From Dyadobacter subterraneus (GTDB taxonomy: Bacteria > Bacteroidota > Bacteroidia > Cytophagales > Spirosomataceae): a stretch of 64,000 bases of DNA. Under the pieces are notes generated by a model, which was not told the DNA's origin, made no database searches, and saw nothing but the letters and a program-made list of their open reading frames with translations. Shown in pieces: positions 1 through 9,012 of the stretch. The position numbers and the translations under genes were made by a program. How positions within the stretch are numbered: position 1 is the stretch's first letter; each line of letters starts with the position of its first letter. The stretch lies in the NCBI RefSeq assembly GCF_015221875.1, contig NZ_JACYGY010000002.1, forward strand, positions 1,115,573 to 1,179,572, in the 5' to 3' direction.

Positions 1-362
1 TCAGCAGTAGTCTGGCCAGCCTGAATGCCCAGTTTTTGTTTTAGATAATCATATATTTCTTCCCCACCCATCAGGCAGCAAGGGCCTGTACGGCAATATT
101 CAATCACATGTTTTCCAACCGGATCAAGGTGATACATTGTATAAAATGTAGCTACCTCATAAACTTCAACCGGCTCGATACTCAATATTTCGGCCACATG
201 ATCCATTACCTCACTGCTTACCCATCCCCATTGTTCCTGGGCAATATGTAAAACAGGAAGCAAGGCCGATTTTTGGCGGCCTTCAGGATAACGTGCAATA
301 ACTTCTTTTACTTTCGCAAGTCGTTCCGGGGTAAACGCAACGGGATTTGGTGTTTCAGTCAT
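1..362 (-). CDS. nuoE: NADH-quinone oxidoreductase subunit E (NuoE), partial
   Basis: This is the 24 kDa-type subunit of respiratory complex I. It carries the [2Fe-2S] cluster N1a beside NuoF in the peripheral arm. Reading the minus strand from the ATG at 362-360 gives a protein beginning MTETPNPVAF, then the thioredoxin-like NuoE fold with the segment EVYEVATFYTMY and the cluster-binding CRTGPCCLMGG. The coding frame runs off the left edge of the window, so the C-terminal part with the last two cysteine ligands is not visible. It follows nuoD by 41 bp on the same strand and is the last visible gene of the nuo operon. The truncation is a window effect, not a mutation. Confidence 0.93.
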   Translation of the reverse strand, partial: MTETPNPVAFTPERLAKVKEVIARYPEGRQKSALLPVLHIAQEQWGWVSSEVMDHVAEILSIEPVEVYEVATFYTMYHLDPVGKHVIEYCRTGPCCLMGGEEIYDYLKQKLGIQAGQTTA

Positions 363-403
363 TTCTAATGCGATCTTTTGAAAATCAAATAATCAATCTG
401 ATT

Positions 404-1630
404 TTATGCGTCCAACTCTCCTGCAATAACATTCAGGCTACTCATGGTTAGAATAGCATCTGAAAGCGTGCTTCCTTTGCACATTTCAGGATAGGCCTGA
501 TAATATATAAAACTCGGGCGACGGAAATGCAGACGATACGGGGCTCTGCCTCCATCGCTGATCAGATAAAATCCAAGTTCTCCGTTTCCGCCTTCCACAG
601 CGTGATAAACTTCTCCGATTGGCGCATCTATTTCTCCCATTACAATTTTGAAATGGTAAATAAGTGCCTCCATATTGCTGTAAACTTCCTTTTTAGGGGG
701 TAAATAATACTCAGGGGTATCAGCGAAATAAGGTCCTTCCGGAAGGTTTTCCAAAGCCTGTTCAATAATTTTCAGACTCTGCCACATTTCTTCCATCCGT
801 ACATTGTAGCGATCAAAAGTATCGCCGCTTTGTCCTACCGGAATGCTGAAATCGAAATCTTCGTAAGAGGAATATGGCTCCATTACACGAACATCGTAGT
901 CCAAACCGGCTGCACGTAAGTTTGGCCCGGTAAAGCCATAGGATAGTGCGCGTTCCAGAGAGATTGGTCCAACATTAATAACCCGGTCCATAAAAATACG
1001 GTTACGGCTCATCAATTTGTCAAACTCGCTCAAAACAGGAGGAAAGCTTTTAATAAATTCACGGATTTTACGAATGGCTGTGCTTGACAAATCACGCTCC
1101 ATACCACCGATACGTCCCATGTTTGTTGTTAAACGTGCCCCACAAACTTCTTCGTAGATTTCGTAAATATCCTCACGTTTTTGCATTACGTAAAGGAATC
1201 CGGAGAAAGCACCCGAATCCACACCCAGGATACTGTTACAGATCAAATGGTCCGAAATACGGGCAAGTTCCATCATGATCACGCGAATGTATTGCGCACG
1301 TTTTGGAACCTGGATTTGCAGAAATTTTTCCATCGTCATATGCCATCCAAAATTATTGATTGGCGACGAGCAATAATTCATGCGGTCAGTAAGTGTTGTC
1401 AGCTGATAGTACGGGCGTCTTTCAGCAATTTTTTCGAAAGCTCTGTGAATATAACCAATGGTCTGCTCTCCGGAAACGATCTTTTCACCATCCATTTGCA
1501 GGATATTCTGAAAAATTCCGTGGGTTGCCGGGTGGGTAGGACCAAGGTTTAGGGTTGTAAGTTCCTCGATCAATTCAGGCAATTCTGATTGAGAAGGAAC
1601 ATTATGCGGTAATAATTCGATATCTGCCAT
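404..1630 (-). CDS. nuoD: NADH-quinone oxidoreductase subunit D (NuoD)
   Basis: This is the 49 kDa-type subunit of complex I, homologous to the large subunit of [NiFe] hydrogenases, which helps form the quinone-binding pocket at the peripheral/membrane arm junction. The 408 aa length is normal for a free-standing NuoD. Visible hallmarks are GPTHPATHG near residue 31 (quinone-site His loop), IGYIHRAFEK, the MNYCSSP segment with the quinone-side Tyr, and the C-terminal GELGFYLISDGG and YRLHFRRPSF. It lies between nuoC (23 bp) and nuoE (41 bp). NuoC and NuoD are separate here, unlike the fused NuoCD of enterobacteria. Co-transcription from the promoter upstream of nuoA is likely. Confidence 0.97.
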   Translation of the reverse strand: MADIELLPHNVPSQSELPELIEELTTLNLGPTHPATHGIFQNILQMDGEKIVSGEQTIGYIHRAFEKIAERRPYYQLTTLTDRMNYCSSPINNFGWHMTMEKFLQIQVPKRAQYIRVIMMELARISDHLICNSILGVDSGAFSGFLYVMQKREDIYEIYEEVCGARLTTNMGRIGGMERDLSSTAIRKIREFIKSFPPVLSEFDKLMSRNRIFMDRVINVGPISLERALSYGFTGPNLRAAGLDYDVRVMEPYSSYEDFDFSIPVGQSGDTFDRYNVRMEEMWQSLKIIEQALENLPEGPYFADTPEYYLPPKKEVYSNMEALIYHFKIVMGEIDAPIGEVYHAVEGGNGELGFYLISDGGRAPYRLHFRRPSFIYYQAYPEMCKGSTLSDAILTMSSLNVIAGELDA

Positions 1631-1653
1631 AGCTTACTCTTTTCCTGATAGGG

Positions 1654-2154
1654 TCATCGACCAAAAAGCGCATCAATTTTATCTTCACGTGTAGCATCTT
1701 CAAGCGCGTATTGTTTACGCATCGGGAAATAATCCATTTCCTCAATGTTCAGAATACGTACCAGATTTGGATGTCCGTCAAAAAGAATTCCGAAGAAGTC
1801 ATACGTTTCACGCTCCATCCAGTTTGCGCTGGCATAAAGAACCGTCGCGGTTGGAATATGAATATCAGCTTCTGCGATAAATACTTTGATACGGATTCTG
1901 AAATTATGAATAAAGCTATGCGCGTGATAAACCACAGCAAACTCACGGTCAGTATTGTCAGGATAGTGAACACCTGTAATATCTGTAAGAAAGTTAATCT
2001 GAAAGTTTTTATGCTTATTCAAAAATTCAAGAACAGGGATAATTTCTTCCCGGGTTGTAGAGAGCGTCAGTAGTCCATAAGGCTCTTCAAAGTCAAAAAC
2101 CTGATCACCAAATTTCCCCAATAGCTCTTCGGCTACTTCCTGATTGCTTAGCAT
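1654..2154 (-). CDS. nuoC: NADH-quinone oxidoreductase subunit C (NuoC)
   Basis: This is the 30 kDa-type subunit of complex I. It has no cofactor and packs against NuoD and NuoB in the peripheral arm. The 166 aa protein carries the family signature ERETYDFFGILFDGHPNL followed by VRIL at about residues 113-134, then the acidic segment NIEEMDYFPMRKQY. It starts 6 bp after the end of nuoB and is followed by nuoD after 23 bp, so it is surely in the nuo operon. The stand-alone form is usual in Bacteroidota. Nothing odd was seen. Confidence 0.95.
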   Translation of the reverse strand: MLSNQEVAEELLGKFGDQVFDFEEPYGLLTLSTTREEIIPVLEFLNKHKNFQINFLTDITGVHYPDNTDREFAVVYHAHSFIHNFRIRIKVFIAEADIHIPTATVLYASANWMERETYDFFGILFDGHPNLVRILNIEEMDYFPMRKQYALEDATREDKIDALFGR

Positions 2155-2160
2155 AGGTAA

Positions 2161-2703
2161 TTATTGAATATTATAGGATGCTAATAATTCCTGGTATTCG
2201 TCGGTATTTCTGCGACGAAGTTTTTCGTTTTGGGCCAGTTTCTGAATGCCCATCAATCCGTCAATGATTTGTTCAGGACGTGGAGGGCAGCCAGGAACAT
2301 AGATATCAACCGGAATAATACGGTCAATTCCCTGCAAAACGCTGTAGGTATCAAAAATTCCACCGCTGGATGCACAGGCGCCCACGGCTAAAACCCAACG
2401 TGGTTCTGCCATCTGAAGATAAACCTGCTTAACAACAGGAGCCATTTTTTTAGCAATGGTTCCCATTACCATAAGCAAATCGGCCTGGCGTGGAGAAAAA
2501 CTTGGACGTTCCGATCCGAAACGTGATATATCGTAATGAGCACCCATGGTAGCCATGAATTCAATACCACAGCAAGATGTTGCAAATGGTAATGGCCATA
2601 ATGAATAACTCCGGGCAAGACCAATGGCTTCATCAAATGAAGTTGCAAAAAATCCTGATCCGCTATGTCCTTGCGGTGCTTCCGCTATTGTTACTTCTTT
2701 CAT
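2161..2703 (-). CDS. nuoB: NADH-quinone oxidoreductase subunit B (NuoB)
   Basis: This is the PSST-type subunit of complex I. It binds the terminal [4Fe-4S] cluster N2, which passes electrons to quinone. The 180 aa protein shows the expected ligand pattern: the tandem cysteines of SCCGIEFMAT, the Cys of VGACASSGG, and the Cys of PGCPPRPEQIIDG. The sequence around ISRFGSERPSFSPRQADLL is also typical. An N-terminal extension of about 40 residues precedes the core, which is normal. It lies between nuoA (27 bp) and nuoC (6 bp) on the minus strand. Confidence 0.97.
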   Translation of the reverse strand: MKEVTIAEAPQGHSGSGFFATSFDEAIGLARSYSLWPLPFATSCCGIEFMATMGAHYDISRFGSERPSFSPRQADLLMVMGTIAKKMAPVVKQVYLQMAEPRWVLAVGACASSGGIFDTYSVLQGIDRIIPVDIYVPGCPPRPEQIIDGLMGIQKLAQNEKLRRRNTDEYQELLASYNIQ

Positions 2704-2730
2704 AACCTTCTGATTACAATAATTTATAAT

Positions 2731-3105
2731 CTAATCTTCCCAATTCAAAACACCTTTACGGATAATGTAATAAAATCCGGAAAGAAGTAATACCATGAAT
2801 AACAACATTTCTACGAACCCAAACATTCCCAATTGTTTAAAATTGACAGCCCAAGGATACATAAAAATTACTTCCACGTCAAAAAGCACAAAAAGAATAG
2901 CCACTAAAAAGTACTTTACCGAAATAGGAGTCCGTGCATCACCAACCGATTCAATTCCGCATTCGAAAGGATCATCTTTCAATTTGCTTTTACGACTTGG
3001 ACCAATTAAGTGTGTCACAATCATCGTACCGCCAATGAAACCGGCTGCCAGAAGAAACTGAACAATAATGGGTAAATAGTCCGAAGGAAGATAGTTATTA
3101 TTCAT
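2731..3105 (-). CDS. nuoA: NADH-quinone oxidoreductase subunit A (NuoA)
   Basis: This is a small membrane subunit of complex I at the junction of the two arms. The 124 aa protein has three predicted membrane helices (about residues 10-32, 65-87 and 95-116). The conserved loop after the first helix reads KDDPFECGIES and contains the family Cys. The helix-2 segment KYFLVAILFVLFDVEVIFMYPW includes the acidic residues typical of NuoA/ND3. It is the first gene of the visible nuo operon and is followed by nuoB after 27 bp. A Bacteroidota promoter lies about 75-105 bp upstream. Confidence 0.97.
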   Translation of the reverse strand: MNNNYLPSDYLPIIVQFLLAAGFIGGTMIVTHLIGPSRKSKLKDDPFECGIESVGDARTPISVKYFLVAILFVLFDVEVIFMYPWAVNFKQLGMFGFVEMLLFMVLLLSGFYYIIRKGVLNWED

Positions 3106-3178
3106 TGATTTTTAATTTCAATTGTGTTCTGCTATCAGCAATCTGAAAGATTGCAAATTGGGAAACCTTTATTACTGT

Positions 3179-3210
3179 CAAAATTAGCCTTTGCAAATTT
3201 ATCAATCAAA
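3179..3210 (-). promoter_or_regulatory. Predicted promoter of the nuo operon (Bacteroidota -33/-7 type)
   Basis: On the minus strand a TTTG at 3210-3207 is followed after exactly 20 bp by TAATTTTG at 3186-3179. This matches the Bacteroidota primary sigma consensus (TTTG, 19-21 bp, TAnnTTTG). Transcription would start near 3172, giving a leader of about 67 nt before nuoA. A second TAnnTTTG (TAAATTTG, 3201-3194) sits inside the spacer without a matching upstream box. Confidence 0.6.
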
Positions 3211-3244
3211 TTCTTTACTTTTTCTTTTACCAAATTAGTATCAT

Positions 3245-3280
3245 ACTAAATAAGCTCCGATCACCCGGAGCTTATTTAGT
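3245..3280 (-). terminator. Intrinsic terminator downstream of the 715-aa-frame SGNH gene
   Basis: This is a perfect 15-bp inverted repeat (ACTAAATAAGCTCCG with its complement) around a 6-nt loop, 20 bp past the stop codon at 3301. It lies between this gene and the upstream nuo promoter, so it would stop readthrough into nuoA. Confidence 0.75.
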
Positions 3281-3300
3281 AAATATTTAAGAAAAAATAT

Positions 3301-5415
3301 TTATTTAATCATAATTTGCTTAGTCAGATCAACATCTTCGTTTTTTACACGAATGACATATTTACCGGTGGAAAGATTTTTAACCTGAATTCTTACACGG
3401 CTTGTTAAATCCTGTTTTTGCGAAATCACAATCCTGCCTGAAATGTCATAAACAGTGATTTCCGCATTTTTCATATTGTCGCGTGATTCAATATAAAGTT
3501 CATCAACCAATCCCGGATTCGGGAAAATAACGACATCATTTTTATCATTGGTTACAATTTCTTCAGAGTCAGAAAATGCAGAGTAGCAAGTCAATGAATT
3601 ACTGCCCAATGTGTATGTGACTTTTGCCCGTGCTGCATATTTACCAGAGGTATCAGTTTTAATGATATTGGAATGGCTCAGTAAAATTTTCTCACCTCTT
3701 TTCCAATCATATTGCTCATTAAGGCCAGCTTGCGAAACAGAAGCCATAATTGTGAAAGGCCCTGATTTTGTAATGGTTGGCTTCGGAATTGCCGGGCGAA
3801 TAATCAATGATGCCGCCGCTGAATTGTCAGATTTACAGCCAAAAACGTTTTGGCTATTCACGATAAAAGTTCCAGCCTCAGATACCGCATACGTCGAACC
3901 TGTTGAAAGTACGGTACTATTTCCTTGCTTATACCAGCTGTAAGCATCATTTCCATTGACTGAAAAAGTAAATGCTGAATCCGCACAAGCTTGTTGCGAC
4001 CCCGATTGTACAATGGTCGGTGTTATAGGTTTAATGGATGATTCAATAACCAGTTTTTGGCTATGAACTATATTTCCTGACGCATCTTTAACCAACGCGC
4101 TGTATTCCCCAGGACTTGTTACTGTCAAAGTTCGTCCGGTCGAGCCTCCCGGTAACCAGGAATAAGAAGAATACCCTTCCGGCAAACTCAATATAAGTGA
4201 AGTGTTATTTGGCGCACAAGCGCTTGTCAAAACTGGAACGGGTGCAAGCGCAAGCGGACTTACAGTAGCAAAGAAATTAAGTGAAAGTACGTCATTCCAT
4301 GCATTTCCCAGAATTGTAACACCGTTGGTTCCTGCAAAGTGAGTTCCATCAGCTCTTTGAGGAAATAATGGATCTGTTTCCGGGCCAGGATATGCAGAGC
4401 TGAAAATACGGTTAATCACAGCATTTTGTGCACCTATCACCGCCGGACTGGTAATTGATGCTCCCTGATCATTTGATATTCTTGAAGTACGTGCAATAAC
4501 CCAGGTTATATTGCCGCCAATATCCGCACCAAGTTTGTCTATTAATGCCTGTAAACGCGTTCTGTAATCATCGTAGGTTGTTGCCAGCGGATAAGTATCT
4601 GTTTCTCCCTGCATCCATAGAATGGCACGTACACCAAATTCTTTACCATAATTTTGCATGGAAATTCTGAGGTTGCCGTATGGCATTTGCTCAGGGTAAA
4701 TAAACCCAAAAGAATTTTGTGTTTTCAAGCCCTGGCTGCTTTCCTGCCAGTTTCTAATTGCTGTTCCCTCCCAGGCCGTGTTGATAAACAAAACAGGAAC
4801 ATTAAGTTTTTTGGTAAGTAAATCACCAAGAATACCCCAGCACCAGGCTCCTTTTCCTCTTGGACCCATGGTGACGATATTGGAATCAACTTTCTTGAAA
4901 ATCGGATAAGGTGGATTGGTAAGTGCATTTACCGAGTTGTCCTGATCAATATAATTTACCCTGTCGTCCGTTGCAGGCGGACTGGTGTAATCGATTCCCT
5001 GCGCATTTGACTGGCCTGAAATAATAAAAACTTCACCAACGCCCATTCGGGAAACTACGGATGAAACGCCAACCAGTTTGCCGCCTTTAGAACCTCTTAC
5101 TTCTAACGTGTACCATCCTCCCAAAAGGCGGATCATCCCACTGAAAACTCCTCCGGTAGGATTATTCTGTAAAACTGCCCAGGCTGTTTCAACACCTTGT
5201 CCGGCCAAAACAGGCACAGCGTGTATTTCAATTTTATCAACCGGAGCTGTATAATTTCCTGTTACCGAAACAGTAGCCTGCCCGTTTATTTCACGCTGAT
5301 AAACGGCTCTTTCTACTGGTGAAGTAATTTTAATTTGGGCACTTAACCCTAACGGAATTAAAGTAAGAAACAGCCAGGCCCGAAGAAAATAAGAGGTAAA
5401 AAATTTATCAAGCAT
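3301..5415 (-). CDS. Secreted SGNH-type (sialate O-acetylesterase-like) esterase with T9SS sorting domain
   Basis: This is a predicted exported carbohydrate O-acetylesterase, anchored or released through the type IX system. From the preferred start (ATG at 5415, second Met of the frame) it opens with a signal peptide ending near LGLSAQ. A beta-sandwich segment precedes the SGNH domain. The nucleophile motif is SGQSNAQG near residue 134, block III is WMQGE near 267, and the Asp-His pair is in ADGTHF near 355. Two or three Ig-like segments of about 75 residues follow. The last ~75 residues (VIFPNPG to QIMIK) are a T9SS type A sorting domain. The longer frame start adds MYTGIILKHIL, which would disturb the signal peptide. 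It is a tandem paralogue of the next gene. The substrate cannot be told from sequence; sialate, xylan or pectin acetyl groups are all possible. Confidence 0.85.
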   Translation of the reverse strand: MLDKFFTSYFLRAWLFLTLIPLGLSAQIKITSPVERAVYQREINGQATVSVTGNYTAPVDKIEIHAVPVLAGQGVETAWAVLQNNPTGGVFSGMIRLLGGWYTLEVRGSKGGKLVGVSSVVSRMGVGEVFIISGQSNAQGIDYTSPPATDDRVNYIDQDNSVNALTNPPYPIFKKVDSNIVTMGPRGKGAWCWGILGDLLTKKLNVPVLFINTAWEGTAIRNWQESSQGLKTQNSFGFIYPEQMPYGNLRISMQNYGKEFGVRAILWMQGETDTYPLATTYDDYRTRLQALIDKLGADIGGNITWVIARTSRISNDQGASITSPAVIGAQNAVINRIFSSAYPGPETDPLFPQRADGTHFAGTNGVTILGNAWNDVLSLNFFATVSPLALAPVPVLTSACAPNNTSLILSLPEGYSSYSWLPGGSTGRTLTVTSPGEYSALVKDASGNIVHSQKLVIESSIKPITPTIVQSGSQQACADSAFTFSVNGNDAYSWYKQGNSTVLSTGSTYAVSEAGTFIVNSQNVFGCKSDNSAAASLIIRPAIPKPTITKSGPFTIMASVSQAGLNEQYDWKRGEKILLSHSNIIKTDTSGKYAARAKVTYTLGSNSLTCYSAFSDSEEIVTNDKNDVVIFPNPGLVDELYIESRDNMKNAEITVYDISGRIVISQKQDLTSRVRIQVKNLSTGKYVIRVKNEDVDLTKQIMIK

Positions 5416-5688
5416 TAGTATATGTTTAAGAATTATTCCTGTGTACAAATTTGTAAATAGTGTGAGCCTTAGGCTGAAATTCTGGCAAATTTAAAATATT
5501 AGTTTGGGTTTTGAAGTACTTCTTTTATCGTCGGGGCCATTTATTCGATATTGTAATAAAAAACGAAGGATTTTGAATATTAACTATCAAGATATCAAAA
5601 TTTCTCCACTCATAAAAACGTATGGACCGAATGGTACATCCCATCAAAAACGTATTTCAGATCGCTAAATTACATCAAAATAAATAAA

Positions 5689-5724
5689 AAAAGAGAACAG
5701 AAAGCTGCCTTTCTGTTCTCTTTT
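5689..5724 (-). terminator. Intrinsic terminator of the larger SGNH gene
   Basis: This is a perfect 16-bp stem (AAAAGAGAACAGAAAG and complement) with a 4-nt loop, starting 16 bp after the stop codon at 5740. The A/T ends give a U-tract in both directions. The rest of the 290-bp gap to the neighbouring SGNH gene shows no further feature. Confidence 0.8.
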
Positions 5725-5739
5725 GTAACTGATCAGTTC

Positions 5740-8700
5740 TTACCGATTAATCATTATTTTTTTCGCTTTTTTATAGTCATCCGACTGTATTGACAATATA
5801 TAAGTCCCGTTTGCCATCGGTGACAGATTTATAAATCTTCGCTCATCGAAGTTTTGGGCCGGATAAGTCCGTAAAAGCCTGCCATTGAGATCATATATCT
5901 GAACGGTTGCATTTTTAAGATTGGCAATGGTTTCAATCGTAAATGATCCGTTATCACTTGGATTAGGATATACACTGACTTCTTCTCCGGAAGGATCCAT
6001 GGTAAACAGGAAAGGATCAGAAAAGGCAGAGAAACATGTCAATACAGGACTGTAAATGACGGTGTTATTTACAACATACTGTCCCGTTTCAATAGCTTTC
6101 AAAGTTGCGCCGTTTTCCGGAAGATTGGTGCCGTTAAACTGCCATACGTGATTTCCGTCATTAATATTATTTTCTGCCAGCAAGGTGTAAGTTCCAATTT
6201 GCCGGATTTCAGGTTTGGAAGGTAAAGGTTTTACATCCACCAATACGGACGAAGAATAAGGTGAAAAACAGCCTTGGCTGTCTTTTACCCGGGCAGAATA
6301 ACTTCCGGATTTGCTAACGGTCAAAGAACTGTTTGTCGTTCCGTTATTCCAGAAAAACGAGGTCCCGTTTGAAGCTCTGAGTGTTACCGCATCACCGTCA
6401 CAAAATGAAGTCGGACCCAATGCCTGAATCAACGGAGCTGGCGGTAAAGCCAAAACCTGAACTCTTACAGCATCGGATGGATCAGAATAACAACTGAATT
6501 CATTAATCGTTTTAACAGAATAATCCCCGGACGTATTGGTTGTTATTACCTTTGAAGTCGCTCCTGTACTCCATACATATTTTGCTGCGTCATTGGCGCT
6601 AAGGCTTATACTTGCATCTGCACAGAATGTTGTTGGCCCGCTTGCTGTAATAGCAGGTTTTGGCGGAAGTGGATTTACAACCACTCTGATCGCAGGGCTT
6701 GGAGGTGACAAACATCCGTTGTCATCCTTTGCAGAAAGCGTATAACTTCCTGAATTCCGAATTTCCACCTCGCGGTTTGTTGCACCGTTGCTCCACTGGT
6801 ATGCAAAAGATTCGCTGCCCCGAAGCGTGGTGTAATCACGGTCACAAAAAGTTGTGGGACGTAATGAAGCAATTGTCGGAGTTGCCGGCAGTGGATTTAC
6901 TTTCGTTGTAACAACGTCAGAAGTAGATTCACAACCGTTGGAATCCTTTTGTTTCAGGCTGAAAGTTCCGGAAACGTTGACGGTTATAGATTTTGATGTC
7001 GAATTTGTATTCCAGGTATTTCCGTTGTCATAGCTGGATGTCATCGTTATATTTTCCCCTTCGCAAAGCAGCGGAGACCGATTTAATGAAATAACAGGCT
7101 TGGCTGGCAAAGCATTTACTTTCACCGTAACAGGATCAGAATCGGGCGACATGCAGCCGAAACTATCCTGAGCTTTTACCCTGTATTCTCCCGAAGACCT
7201 TACTGAAATCGTTGCATCATTCGATCCATTTGACCATATACTTTTAACCGTAGAGCTTGATTTAAGATTGACTGAACCTCCGTCACAAAACGTAAGTGCA
7301 CTGGAGGCGGAAATACTTGGCTTGTCGGGAAGAGGCGAAGTTAAAACGTTAACCGCTACTTTCGCAGAAGTGGCCTGGCAACCATAGGCATTTCTTGTTG
7401 TAACAGAATATTCACCGGCTGTTGTAATATTGATCCGGTCAGCGGTTTGTCCGGTGTTCCATTGAATATTGGAAGAAGTATTGGCAATAAGCACTGCCGT
7501 ATTTCCTTTACAAACAGGATTACTTCCTTCCAATGTAACGATTGGCTGGGCAGGTTGAATTGTTCCGTTAAGTCTTACTTCCGGTGAAAAAATAATGTTA
7601 CTGTTTGCGTCACGCGCCTGTGCTCTGTAAGTACCGTTTCCAACCTGGATATTTCCGGCAGACTGTCCATTGCTCCAACGAAGGGACGAATACCCACTAG
7701 TATTTACAGCGAGATTCATATTGCCATTGCCAACACAGGATGCAGAAATCATTAAAGGGCTAACGCCTGTAAATGGCGTTGAACTTGCAAAAAAAGCATC
7801 ATTAAGCTGGGTATTCCAGGCATTTGCGAGTTGATCGAGGCCGCTTCCTGTAAAATGGACTCCGTCAGGTCCTCCATCTCTTGGAATTTGTATTACATCT
7901 GTATTTGGGCCCGGGAAAACATTCGGGACAGTGGATATAACTTGTTTTTGACCATTTACAGCATTGGAATAAACGCCGGTTGTATTACTGTAAGATGTCT
8001 GGCTGACCATCCATGCCAGGTTTTTCCCTGATTCATTCCGGCTCGTTTCGATTACCGTTTTCAAATCAGCTGCATAAGAACTTGCGGATGTACCTGCAAA
8101 AGCTTCTGCTTCTCCCTGCAACCATAAAATGGCACGGATACCCGTAATCGGAACATAAGTCTGCATGACAGAACGAAGGTTTCCATAAGGAACTCCACTA
8201 ATTGGATAAGGTGCACCATTATAAATATTATAGGCAGTACCATTTATACTTTCGCGCCAGTTTTTCACGGCAGAACCGGTCCAGGCACTATTGTAAAACA
8301 AAATCGGTACGCCAAGACGACTTGCAAGCAAATCGCCCAGTTTTCCCCATGACCATGCAAAATTGCCTCTTGGGGCAATGTAGGTATCCGAGTTTAAGTG
8401 AGAAAACTGTGGATATGATAAATCCGTATTTGGATTATTGGCATTATTTAAATTAACACAGTTCACCCGGTCGTCGCTGGCCCCGGAGCCTGTTGCTCCT
8501 TTTGAATCTTCAGGATTTATCTGTCCGGCATTTGACTGACCGCTAATCATAAAAACCTCTCCCACGCCAACCCTGTCAAGTGGGGGAGCAGTAACAACCT
8601 GATTCCCGTTCCAACCACGGATTTCCAGCTGGTACCAGCCTCCCGTTGCATTAATACTTCCGGAAAACACCCCACCCTGAAGGTTCGATTGTATCGGTGT

Positions 8701-8925
8701 CCAATTTGTTGAAGAACCACCATTGATGGCAACCAGTCTGGCTTCAACGCGGTCGATAATTTGTGTATAACTTCCTGCAATATAAATCGTTGCAGAGTTA
8801 AATTTGTCACGTTGAAATATAGCCCTGCTAGAAGGATACTCGATCGAGATTTGTGCTTCTGCTTTGAAAGAAGTTAAACAAACAATAATCCCCAGACAAG
8901 AAAAAAACTGTAAAAAGTGTTTCAT
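5740..8925 (-). CDS. Large secreted SGNH-type esterase with six or more Ig-like repeats and T9SS sorting domain
   Basis: This is a longer paralogue of the neighbouring gene. The start at 8925 (MKHFLQFF) is preferred over the first Met of the frame at 8964 because it gives a clean signal peptide ending at KAEAQ. The SGNH catalytic motifs are SGQSNAGQ near residue 129, WLQGE near 267 and DGVHFTG near 354. From about residue 395 there are seven consecutive Ig-like units of about 74-78 aa. Most share a pattern of xFCdG...W.nG...SG.Y...D..GC.SP....V.PLPxKP, so each carries a Cys pair that may form a disulfide. The final ~75 residues (VYPNPSDNGSF to KKIMINR) are a T9SS type A sorting domain. Compared with its neighbour, the repeat section has expanded. 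Probable role: surface or secreted deacetylation of a glycan. Confidence 0.85.
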   Translation of the reverse strand: MKHFLQFFSCLGIIVCLTSFKAEAQISIEYPSSRAIFQRDKFNSATIYIAGSYTQIIDRVEARLVAINGGSSTNWTPIQSNLQGGVFSGSINATGGWYQLEIRGWNGNQVVTAPPLDRVGVGEVFMISGQSNAGQINPEDSKGATGSGASDDRVNCVNLNNANNPNTDLSYPQFSHLNSDTYIAPRGNFAWSWGKLGDLLASRLGVPILFYNSAWTGSAVKNWRESINGTAYNIYNGAPYPISGVPYGNLRSVMQTYVPITGIRAILWLQGEAEAFAGTSASSYAADLKTVIETSRNESGKNLAWMVSQTSYSNTTGVYSNAVNGQKQVISTVPNVFPGPNTDVIQIPRDGGPDGVHFTGSGLDQLANAWNTQLNDAFFASSTPFTGVSPLMISASCVGNGNMNLAVNTSGYSSLRWSNGQSAGNIQVGNGTYRAQARDANSNIIFSPEVRLNGTIQPAQPIVTLEGSNPVCKGNTAVLIANTSSNIQWNTGQTADRINITTAGEYSVTTRNAYGCQATSAKVAVNVLTSPLPDKPSISASSALTFCDGGSVNLKSSSTVKSIWSNGSNDATISVRSSGEYRVKAQDSFGCMSPDSDPVTVKVNALPAKPVISLNRSPLLCEGENITMTSSYDNGNTWNTNSTSKSITVNVSGTFSLKQKDSNGCESTSDVVTTKVNPLPATPTIASLRPTTFCDRDYTTLRGSESFAYQWSNGATNREVEIRNSGSYTLSAKDDNGCLSPPSPAIRVVVNPLPPKPAITASGPTTFCADASISLSANDAAKYVWSTGATSKVITTNTSGDYSVKTINEFSCYSDPSDAVRVQVLALPPAPLIQALGPTSFCDGDAVTLRASNGTSFFWNNGTTNSSLTVSKSGSYSARVKDSQGCFSPYSSSVLVDVKPLPSKPEIRQIGTYTLLAENNINDGNHVWQFNGTNLPENGATLKAIETGQYVVNNTVIYSPVLTCFSAFSDPFLFTMDPSGEEVSVYPNPSDNGSFTIETIANLKNATVQIYDLNGRLLRTYPAQNFDERRFINLSPMANGTYILSIQSDDYKKAKKIMINR

Positions 8926-9012
8926 GAAAAAAAAGAATTCAATTGGAATTAACCTATTGGACACAAAAATGGGTACAAATGGTTGCCTCTAGAAATAAAA
9001 TAATTCAGAATT

